Notes under the pieces: model-generated
The model's database searches: none
Told to the model about the DNA's origin: nothing
Seen by the model: the letters and a program-made list of their open reading frames with translations, nothing else
Program-made: the position numbers and the translations under genes
Part shown: positions 57,758 to 64,000 of the stretch, piece by piece
Layout: the number at the start of each line of letters is the position of its first letter
Position numbering within the stretch: the first letter of the stretch is position 1
Assembly (NCBI GenBank): GCA_022822405.1
Contig: JAJEBT010000001.1
Coordinates: 1-64,000, forward strand
Origin: Alphaproteobacteria bacterium
GTDB taxonomy: Bacteria > Pseudomonadota > Alphaproteobacteria > MPNO01 > UBA830
DNA: 64,000 bases
Direction of reading: 5' to 3'

Positions 57758-58912
57758 TCAGCGCGGCGCCAGCCGGCCCAGCACCGCCCAGAGCGCCTGA
57801 TGGCCTTCAAAGCCGATCCCCGGCGTGTCCGGCAGCGACGCGCGGCCGTCGTCGACTGCCGAGCCCGCGGGCAGCCCGCCGATGACGAACCCGGGGTCCG
57901 CCGCCACCTCGTGGCCGCCGAGCCCCAGCCCGGCGACAAGGTGGAACGCGAACAGGTGTCCGGCGTGGGGCAGCATCCGCGCCCTCGACCAGCCTTCTGC
58001 TCCGGCCATCCGGAGGATGGTCTCGTATTCCGGGAGGCCGTAGGCAAGCGGCGGGTCGATCTGCAGGAGATCGCGGTCGGGGCGCAGCCCGCCGTGACGC
58101 AGCAGGTTGCGCGTCTCCTGCCACGAAAACAGGTTCTCTCCCGTGGCGATCGGGGTCGGCCAGCCCGCGGCGAGCATCGCCAGCATCGCGAAATCGTGGG
58201 GGTGCCCAGGCTCCTCGATCCAAGCGAGCCCGTAGGGCGCGAACGCCTCGGCCATGACGGCCGCCTCCGCACCATCGCGGCAGCAGCAGTTGACGTCGAC
58301 CGCGAGGCGGTCGCCGCGGCCGCCAAGGAGCGGCAACACCGCCTCGATGCGCGCCCTGTCGTCGTCGAGGCCGTCGCGGCCGCACTTGATCTTGACCCGC
58401 GAGTACCCTTGGTCGAGATAGCCGCGGATCTCGTCGGCGAGCGCCTCGAGATCGCCGTCGCCATGATAGTGCCCGCCCGTCGCATAGACCGGCACCGGCC
58501 CGACGCCGCCGCCGCCGCGGTCGGCAACCAGGCGCCACAGCGGCATGTCGGCGATCTTGGCCGCAGCGTCCCAGAGTGCCATGTCGAGAACCCCGACCGC
58601 TCCGGCGCGGTCGCCGTCGCCCCCGGGTTTCTCTCCCGCCCTCATCGTTTCCTGCGCACCGGCCGGGTCGAACGTGCCGCCGGCATCCGCCAGATCGGGG
58701 CCGGCGAGCAGCCGCGGCGCGAAGCGTTCGGCGATCAGCCCGCTCTGGGCGTAGCGCCCGACCGACGAAAAGCCATATCCGGTCACGACGTCGCGTCCAG
58801 TGTCGATGTCGACCGCGACCGCCGACGCGGTCATTTCGTGGAAGTCTATGGCAGCGTTGGACACCGGCCGCGCCAGCGACACGGCCCGTTCGCGAATGGC
58901 GGTGATGCGCAT
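57758..58912 (-). CDS. Enolase-superfamily enzyme, D(-)-tartrate dehydratase type
   Basis: The 384-residue enzyme closely follows the D(-)-tartrate dehydratase subgroup of the mandelate racemase branch, which converts D-tartrate to oxaloacetate. Shared landmarks are YGFSSVGRYAQSGLIAERFA, EKPGGDGDR, ATGENLFSWQETRNLLRHGG and RPDRDLLQ. Catalytic Lys174 and Lys176 form the KxK motif, and His316 lies in MLPHAGHL. Magnesium ligands are Asp206, Glu233 or 234, and Glu259. It is transcribed in the same direction just before dctPQM, so the operon likely imports and dehydrates the same acid. Substrate is inferred. Confidence 0.85.
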   Translation of the reverse strand: MRITAIRERAVSLARPVSNAAIDFHEMTASAVAVDIDTGRDVVTGYGFSSVGRYAQSGLIAERFAPRLLAGPDLADAGGTFDPAGAQETMRAGEKPGGDGDRAGAVGVLDMALWDAAAKIADMPLWRLVADRGGGGVGPVPVYATGGHYHGDGDLEALADEIRGYLDQGYSRVKIKCGRDGLDDDRARIEAVLPLLGGRGDRLAVDVNCCCRDGAEAAVMAEAFAPYGLAWIEEPGHPHDFAMLAMLAAGWPTPIATGENLFSWQETRNLLRHGGLRPDRDLLQIDPPLAYGLPEYETILRMAGAEGWSRARMLPHAGHLFAFHLVAGLGLGGHEVAADPGFVIGGLPAGSAVDDGRASLPDTPGIGFEGHQALWAVLGRLAPR

Positions 58913-58975
58913 GTGGACAGACTATCGGCGCTGGCGCACAATGCCAGCTTCACTCCGCAAGGGGGAGGATCCGAG

Positions 58976-59380
58976 ATGGCCAAGCTGCGCCACATAGCGA
59001 TGCAGGTGCCAAATCTTCAGGAGGCGGCCGCCTTCTACGAACGGATATTCGAGCTTGACCGGGTACGCGACGTCGAGACCGAATATGGCAACGCCGTCAT
59101 GCTTTCCGACGGCACCGTAAACCTGACACTGTTGCACTTTCCGGAGGGAACCAAGGGCGGCGTCAACGGGCCGGACTGGGCCGGACTGCACCATTTCGGC
59201 TTCATCGTCGATGACAAGGAGGCGTCCGGCGCCATGATCGAGGACCAGGGCGGCTCCTTCTTCATGGAGCTGCCCGACGGCATACCGGGAATTGATGCCG
59301 AGACCAAGTACAAGGATCCGAACGGCCTCGTCTTCGACATATCGGACCACGACTGGGCCCAGAGCAAGCGCAAGCAATAG
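58976..59380 (+). CDS. VOC (glyoxalase/bleomycin resistance) superfamily protein
   Basis: The 134-residue metal-binding protein has the paired beta-alpha-beta-beta-beta units of the vicinal oxygen chelate fold. Likely metal ligands are His6 (LRHIAMQV) and His72 or His73 (GLHHFGFIV), with Asp121 in GLVFDIS at the place usually held by Glu. ATG 58976 follows GGGGGAGG by 7 bases. It is divergent from the tartrate-dehydratase-like gene with a 63-base gap. Function could be a lyase, isomerase or dioxygenase; none can be chosen. Confidence 0.85.
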   Translation: MAKLRHIAMQVPNLQEAAAFYERIFELDRVRDVETEYGNAVMLSDGTVNLTLLHFPEGTKGGVNGPDWAGLHHFGFIVDDKEASGAMIEDQGGSFFMELPDGIPGIDAETKYKDPNGLVFDISDHDWAQSKRKQ

Positions 59381-59392
59381 TCGGCGCGGCAG

Positions 59393-60019
59393 CTACCCGG
59401 CCGCCGGGTCAGGCAGGCGGTTGCGCCCGAAATAGTATTCGTTGGGCTGCATGCCGAGGCCGTGCGTCATGCGGTTGGTGTAGTTGAAATAGGCGATGAC
59501 GTCGGTGAGGTCGAATATCTCCTCGTCCGTGAGTCCGGCGTCCCGCAACCGTGCGCGATCCTCCTCCCCGGCCTCGGACGGGTTTGTCGTCAGCTTCCAT
59601 GCGTGATCGAGCAGCGCGCGCTGGCGCGGCGTCAGTTCGGCCTCCCGGTAGTTCACTGTCAGGATGTCGCCGAGCACCGGATCGCCCGAGAACTCCCGCA
59701 CCGCCTGGCCGTGCGAGGTAATGCAGTAGACGCAACGGTTGGCGCAGGAAACGACAACCGCGACCATCTCGCGCTCGAGGCGGGTCAGGCCGGTCTCGCC
59801 CGACAGCATCAGTTCGTTGTACTTCGCGATGAATGTCCTGAGCTTGGCCGGCCGAAGCGAAAACACCTTCATGACGTTCGGCACGTGTCCGAGCTTTTCC
59901 TGGCACACATCCATGTATTTCTGCAGGTCCTCGTCGAGCGATTCCGGCGCGGGAACTGGAAGTGCGCCAATGCGCGCGAGTTGCTCCGGCACTTCGCCGG
60001 TGCGGCCGTCTGATGGCAT
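59393..60019 (-). CDS. AhpD-like carboxymuconolactone-decarboxylase-family peroxidase
   Basis: The 208-residue protein contains the AhpD core with the redox motif Cys96-xx-Cys99 in NRCVYCITSHGQAV and His103. The N-terminal KLGHVPNVMKVF segment and the MTHGLG tail are typical of the peroxidase-related subgroup. It likely reduces peroxides or acts as a thiol oxidoreductase. ATG 60019 is supported by GGAGGA 5 bases upstream. It converges with the VOC gene, 12 bases apart. Confidence 0.88.
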   Translation of the reverse strand: MPSDGRTGEVPEQLARIGALPVPAPESLDEDLQKYMDVCQEKLGHVPNVMKVFSLRPAKLRTFIAKYNELMLSGETGLTRLEREMVAVVVSCANRCVYCITSHGQAVREFSGDPVLGDILTVNYREAELTPRQRALLDHAWKLTTNPSEAGEEDRARLRDAGLTDEEIFDLTDVIAYFNYTNRMTHGLGMQPNEYYFGRNRLPDPAAG

Positions 60020-60387
60020 GACTGTCCTCCGAAAGGATTTGGCTGCCGCGAATATAGGCCCTCGCCCTTCGGCCGCCAACGGCGCCCGCGGCAGTTCCGC
60101 GCCGGCGCGGAGCTTCGAGATCCGGGCGCGCCAAGGCTCGCGTCATTCGGGCCCGGTACCCCAGCCGCGGTTTCCCCGCTTAAGAAGCGCCTCGCCAGGG
60201 CACGGCTGCTGTCCCGTTCGGGCAGATGGCGTCGCTGGCCGTCGGCGGCAGCCGGACGCGGACGCACCGGCGTTTCGCCGAAACGCCATGTGCTTTGAGG
60301 CGTCGCGGCGTTTCTGCTACGGTCGCCACCTGAAGCAGGGCGGATCCGGGCGGATCCGGGAACGCCACAACAGGGAGACAACGGATC
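60020..60387. other. Divergent regulatory gap
   Basis: No gene is supported in these 368 bases between the AhpD-like (minus) and TctC-like (plus) genes. The only visible structure is a 10-base tandem repeat at 60341-60360. Promoters for both genes must lie here but no strong consensus was seen. Confidence 0.45.
60341..60360 (+). repeat. Perfect 10-base tandem duplication
   Basis: CGGATCCGGG occurs twice in a row, 28 bases before the TctC-like start codon. Each copy contains the palindrome CGGATCCG. It could be a regulator site pair or a simple duplication. Confidence 0.6.
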
Positions 60388-61413
60388 ATGACACGTGCGA
60401 CTTTCAGGCTGGCTGCGATTGCGTCAGCATTTGTCGTCGGCGGAGCGGCTGCGGCGACGGCGCAGTCGGCTGCCGACTTCTACAAGGGGAAATCCGTCGA
60501 GATCTATATCGGCTACGGCGTCGGCGGCACCTACGGCAAGAGCGCCACCGCAATGGCCAATCATCTCAAGCCGCGCATCGGCGCCGATTCGGTGATCGTG
60601 AAGTCGATGCCGGGCTCGGGCGGCCTCAAGATGACCAACTACTACGCCAACGTGGCCCCCAAGAACGGCCTCGCGATCATCCTGCCGCCCGACACGCTGG
60701 TGGTCACGCAACTCCTCAAACCGAAGGCCGCCAAGTACAACTCCAGTGATTTCACATGGCTCGGCGCCATCGTCCGCGTCAACTCGCTGGCGGCAATTCG
60801 CAGCGATACCGGCGTCAAGTCGTGGAAGGACATGACGACGAAGGCGGTGAATTTCGGATCCTCGGGCGTCGGTTCGCAGACATTCCAGTTGCCGGCGCTC
60901 TACAACGGGCTGCTCGGCACCAAGATCAAGATCATCAAGGGCTATCGGGGTTCGCGCAAGATGCTGCTGGCGGTCGAACAGGGCGAAGTGGCCGGCGTCA
61001 ACCTGAGCTCCCTCGCCTGGGTCACCGACCGCAAGGACTGGTTCGACAAGAAATTCGTCACGCCGCTGATCCAGATGGGCCCCAGCCCCTCGGCCCACTT
61101 CCCGAACGTGCCACGCTTCCGGGATCTGGTGAAGGCCGACGACCGGCCGATCGTCGATTTCATGACGTCGCTTGTCACCATCGGCCGCAGTTTCGCCGTA
61201 CCGAAGGAGACGCCCAAGGATCGCATCGACTTCCTGAGCGCGGCCATGGCCGATGTTGCCAAGGACCCGAAGTTCATTGCCGACATGAAAAAGAGCAAGC
61301 TTTCGGTGACCTATTCGTCCGGCCCCTCCATCCAGAAGGTGATTGCCGAGACGCTCAAGACGCCACCTGCCGTCATCAGCAAGGTGCAGGAACTCTTCGA
61401 CCGGGCGTCCTGA
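60388..61413 (+). CDS. TctC/Bug-family periplasmic substrate-binding protein
   Basis: The 341-residue receptor has a signal peptide ending AAATA (about residue 24) and a mature start SAADFYKGKSVEIYIGYG. It has the GGTYG loop, the GSGGLK anion loop, and KIIKGYRGS at the middle, as in TTT-system receptors. It is a distant paralogue of the protein at 567. No TctAB genes are nearby. ATG 60388 is preceded by GGGAGA. Confidence 0.87.
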   Translation: MTRATFRLAAIASAFVVGGAAAATAQSAADFYKGKSVEIYIGYGVGGTYGKSATAMANHLKPRIGADSVIVKSMPGSGGLKMTNYYANVAPKNGLAIILPPDTLVVTQLLKPKAAKYNSSDFTWLGAIVRVNSLAAIRSDTGVKSWKDMTTKAVNFGSSGVGSQTFQLPALYNGLLGTKIKIIKGYRGSRKMLLAVEQGEVAGVNLSSLAWVTDRKDWFDKKFVTPLIQMGPSPSAHFPNVPRFRDLVKADDRPIVDFMTSLVTIGRSFAVPKETPKDRIDFLSAAMADVAKDPKFIADMKKSKLSVTYSSGPSIQKVIAETLKTPPAVISKVQELFDRAS

Positions 61414-61460
61414 TTACCCAGCCCGCTCCGTCCCGTCCGGCTTGGCATCGTCGCCACAGA

Positions 61461-61523
61461 CCCGTCCGGGACGGACGGGCCTTCAAAACACCGGCCCGCG
61501 CGCCTTCCGGTTCGCGGGCCGGT
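61461..61523 (+). terminator. Two successive hairpins after the TctC-like gene
   Basis: CCCGTCC/GGACGGG (61461-61479) is followed by a larger stem with 11-base arms, ACCGGCCCGCG (61490-61500) and CGCGGGCCGGT (61513-61523). They start 48 bases after the stop codon. Neither is followed by a long T-run, so they are probable but not canonical terminators. Confidence 0.5.
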
Positions 61524-61637
61524 ACTTCCGTGCGCATCGGATTGCGCCGAAAGCGGCCGGTGTGGCGCCGCCGGCATGCCGCGCCCCTCCCGACAGGACC
61601 CGGAGGTGCCGTCGGTCCAGAATCGCTCCGGTGAATC

Positions 61638-62840
61638 GTGGCCCCTGCAATGATGATTCCTCGTGACCAGCGCAATGTCCTGATCCTCTCGACATGCCAG
61701 ATGATGTTCGGCACAGGACGGTCGCTGTTCATGGTCACCGCGCCCATCGTCGCGCTCGGCATAGCCCCCCATCTGGCACTGGCCACGCTGCCGACGGCGC
61801 TCATCGTCGTCGGCACCGCGCTGGCGGCCATGCCGGCCTCACTCTTCAGCAGGCGGGTCGGCCGCAGGGCCGGCTTCCTCACCGGCACGCTGATTGCCGC
61901 GGCAAGCGGCGGCGCTTGTACCGGTGCGGTCGTTCTCGGGAACTTCTGGCTGCTTGCCCTGGGCGGCCTCCTGTTTGGCCTCTTTTCCGGCTTCGCCCAG
62001 CTCTACCGTTTTGCGGCCGCCGACGTCGCCGCCGAATCCTTCAGGCGCAAGGCCATCTCGCTGGTCCTTGCCGGCGGGGTCTTTGCGGGCTTCGCCGGGC
62101 CGAATCTCGCCAAGTGGGGCAAGGACCTCATCGCTGACCCGGTCTATGCGGGCGCCTTCCTGTTCATGATCGCCACTGCCCTGGCCGCGGCGCTGGTGCT
62201 GGCCTTTCTCGACATTCCGCAACTCACGGTTGCGCAGAGGACAGGTCCACAGCGGCCGCTCGCAACGATAATGCGCCAGCCCGTCTTCATCGCCGCCGCA
62301 ACATCGGCGACCATCGCCCAGTGCGTCATGAACTTTCTCATGACCGCGACGCCGATCGCGATGGTCGCCCATTGCAACCACGCGTTCGGCGATGCGGCCG
62401 ACGTGATCTCCTGGCACATCGTGGGAATGTTCGCGCCGGGTTTCGTCACCGGATCCCTGATCAACCGCTTCGGCGAGGTGCCAATGATCCTTGCCGGCTT
62501 TGTGCTGCAGGCGGCCTGCATCGCCGTCGCGCTCTCCGGTATCGAGGTCTTCGATTTCTGGCTGGCGATGGTGCTGCTCGGGGTCGGGTGGAACTTCTCG
62601 TTCACCGCGGCGAACACGCTCATGACCACGGCCTATACCCCGTCTGAACGGGCGAAGACGCAGGGCATGATGAACCAGGTCGTGTACACGGTGGTCGGGA
62701 TGGGCTCGTTGTCGTCAGGCGCGCTGATCCACTATTTCGGCTGGACCTGGGTCAATGTCGGCGCCGCGCCGCTGCTCGTTCTCGCCGTCGCGGTCACGCT
62801 CTGGTATTCGCTTGCCGGAAGATCCGCCGCGACCGCCTGA
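61638..62840 (+). CDS. MFS transporter
   Basis: The 400-residue inner-membrane protein has about 12 hydrophobic segments and a basic loop RRVGRRAGFLTG after segment 2, the major facilitator landmark. The FNFSFTAANTLMTTAYTPSE-like segment before segment 11 (WNFSFTAANTL) is seen in a group of uncharacterised MFS carriers. The start is GTG 61638 or, more likely, ATG 61650 or 61653; no strong ribosome-binding site decides. Substrate is unknown. Confidence 0.85.
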   Translation: MAPAMMIPRDQRNVLILSTCQMMFGTGRSLFMVTAPIVALGIAPHLALATLPTALIVVGTALAAMPASLFSRRVGRRAGFLTGTLIAAASGGACTGAVVLGNFWLLALGGLLFGLFSGFAQLYRFAAADVAAESFRRKAISLVLAGGVFAGFAGPNLAKWGKDLIADPVYAGAFLFMIATALAAALVLAFLDIPQLTVAQRTGPQRPLATIMRQPVFIAAATSATIAQCVMNFLMTATPIAMVAHCNHAFGDAADVISWHIVGMFAPGFVTGSLINRFGEVPMILAGFVLQAACIAVALSGIEVFDFWLAMVLLGVGWNFSFTAANTLMTTAYTPSERAKTQGMMNQVVYTVVGMGSLSSGALIHYFGWTWVNVGAAPLLVLAVAVTLWYSLAGRSAATA

Positions 62841-62957
62841 GAGCCACGTTCAGCGGCGGCATGTTCCGGGACGGCCCGGGTATTGCCTTTGTAGCCAGCG
62901 ATGAGACAATGCCCCCAGCCAGTTATGTCTCATCAAGACAATTCAGGGAGTTTCGAC

Positions 62958-63953
62958 ATGAAGAAGATGTTGGCCCTCGCGGCCACAGCAACAGTTGCGG
63001 CAACGCTTTCGTTTGCCCCGGCTGCCAACGCGGCGGAAGTCACGCTCAAGGGGATCGCCGGCTGGCCGAAAAACTTCGCGCTGACGCCCGATTTCCTGCG
63101 TTTCATCGAAGAAGCCAACAAGCGCGGCAAGGGCCACTTCAAAATCGTCCACATCGGCGGACCCGAGATCGCCAAAGCGCCAGCCCAATCCAAAGGCTTC
63201 AAGTCAGGCCTCTACGACCTGATGTATACCGCGGCGAGCTATCATCGGGGCGTGGTGCCGGAGGTCGATGCCCTGTCGGCGACACAGCTGCGCCCGTGGG
63301 ACGCCCGCAAGAACGGCGCGATGGCGGCGCTCGACGCGGCGCTTACCAAGAGGCTTGACGGCATACTACTTTCGCAGACCGCCACCAGCGTCTCGTTCAT
63401 CCTCTATCTGCGGGACAAGCCCAAATTGGGGCCGGATGGCATGATTTCCCTGAAGGGTTTCAAGATGCGGTCGGTGCCGGTCTATGACGGTTTCCTCAAG
63501 GAACTCGGCGCAACGACGATCACCGTCCAGGTTCCGGAAATCTACAACGCGCTCGAACGCGGCCTCGTCGACGGCTTCGCCTTTCCCGAGATGTGGACGC
63601 GCGGTCTCGGCTGGGCCAAGTTCGTCAAGTACCGCATCTACCCCACCTTCTACCAGCTTGAACCCTCCGTTTTCATCTCTAACAAGGCGCTCAAGAAGCT
63701 GAGCAAGAAGGGGCAGGAGATCATGATCCAGGCCGGCAAGGACTGGGAACGCATCTCCTACGACTATTGGAAACCGCTGGTCGCCAAGGAACGCGATATT
63801 CTCGCCAAGGAGTTCGGTCAGCAGGAGGTCACGATGACCGGCGAGGCGGCAAAGAAATACATCAATCTCGCCAATACCGTGCCGATCGAGCGCCTCAAGA
63901 AGGTTGATACTCCAGAAGCCAAGATGTTGAGCAAGCTCTATCACGGCCAGTAG
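62958..63953 (+). CDS. TRAP-type substrate-binding protein (DctP family), orphan
   Basis: The 331-residue periplasmic receptor has a signal peptide ending ANAA (about residue 25). KGFKMRSVPVYDGFLKELGA carries the conserved ligand-binding arginine, and VPEIYNALERGLVDGFAFPE matches the TRAP receptor pattern. ATG 62958 follows AGGGAG by 7 bases. A terminator follows at once, and no dctQ or dctM genes are adjacent in the window, so its membrane partner is elsewhere. Confidence 0.9.
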   Translation: MKKMLALAATATVAATLSFAPAANAAEVTLKGIAGWPKNFALTPDFLRFIEEANKRGKGHFKIVHIGGPEIAKAPAQSKGFKSGLYDLMYTAASYHRGVVPEVDALSATQLRPWDARKNGAMAALDAALTKRLDGILLSQTATSVSFILYLRDKPKLGPDGMISLKGFKMRSVPVYDGFLKELGATTITVQVPEIYNALERGLVDGFAFPEMWTRGLGWAKFVKYRIYPTFYQLEPSVFISNKALKKLSKKGQEIMIQAGKDWERISYDYWKPLVAKERDILAKEFGQQEVTMTGEAAKKYINLANTVPIERLKKVDTPEAKMLSKLYHGQ

Positions 63954-63962
63954 GCCGTTGAA

Positions 63963-63996
63963 GCCGCAGCCCCGGCGTGCCGGGGCTGCGGCCTTT
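63963..63996 (+). terminator. Strong hairpin terminator
   Basis: A 13-base-pair stem (GCCGCAGCCCCGG and its complement) with a tetraloop spans 63963-63992, followed by CCTTT. It lies 10 bases after the TRAP receptor stop codon. Confidence 0.75.
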
Positions 63997-64000
63997 CCCG

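Noticed and set aside
57506-58975. Long plus-strand frame leading into the VOC gene
   Set aside because: The part before 58976 is the complement of the tartrate-dehydratase-like gene. The VOC protein starts at 58976 with its own ribosome-binding site.

Overview
The window is a high-G+C chromosomal segment of an alphaproteobacterium. Several gene runs are typical of that class: gyrA-coaD, ssb with divergent uvrA, argS-SPOR-nagZ-scpA-scpB-tatABC-serS-pcm, an M23/LysM lipoprotein gene beside an opposite DUF815 gene, and yajC-secD-secF. Many transport receptors and catabolic enzymes suggest a free-living heterotroph resembling the Rhodospirillales or Rhizobiales in content. The exact lineage cannot be fixed from the sequence alone. 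All calls rest on reading motifs, synteny and start signals; no database search was run.

Layout. 1-1.7 kb: the 3' end of an IS256-type transposase, an orphan TctC-type receptor and a tRNA-Lys. 1.8-5.1 kb: coaD and gyrA (minus). 5.2-19.3 kb: a catabolic and transport block lying between gyrA and ssb. It holds a PhyH-type dioxygenase, a four-gene ABC importer, a three-subunit molybdenum hydroxylase, an XRE-cupin regulator, an isochorismatase-fold hydrolase, a CocE-type hydrolase and an Old Yellow Enzyme. 19.3-26.4 kb: a possible small gene, ssb, a D-2-hydroxyacid dehydrogenase, uvrA, chaC and trmFO. 26.6-34.4 kb: a sparsely coded stretch with a NicX-like ring-cleavage dioxygenase, a squalene/phytoene-synthase-like protein, a PuuD-type membrane protein, two transport/oxidation genes (Bcr-type MFS and a flavin monooxygenase) and five non-coding gaps over 350 bases.

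34.4-51.2 kb is a dense housekeeping block. It covers protein export (SecDF-YajC, TatABC), chromosome segregation (ScpAB), cell-wall recycling (NagZ), envelope proteins (SPOR, LysM/M23), two tRNA synthetases (SerS, ArgS) and protein repair (Pcm). It also contains a DegP-like protein that has lost its catalytic triad. 51.3-54.6 kb: an EF-G paralogue and a class I aminotransferase. 54.7-58.9 kb: a TRAP transporter operon led by a D-tartrate-dehydratase-like enolase-superfamily enzyme. 58.9-64 kb: a VOC protein, an AhpD-like protein, a second TctC-type receptor, an MFS carrier and an orphan TRAP receptor.

Functionally the window joins core information and export genes to uptake and breakdown of small organic acids and possibly N-heteroaromatic compounds. 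The most interesting signals are: the regulated hydrolase/hydroxylase block between ssb and gyrA, with a palindromic operator sitting on a divergent promoter; the NicX homologue with a complete His/His/Asp iron motif; the catalytically dead DegP-like protein; the tartrate-type TRAP operon; and a stand-alone PuuD membrane domain. No CRISPR array, prophage or recognisable defence system was seen.
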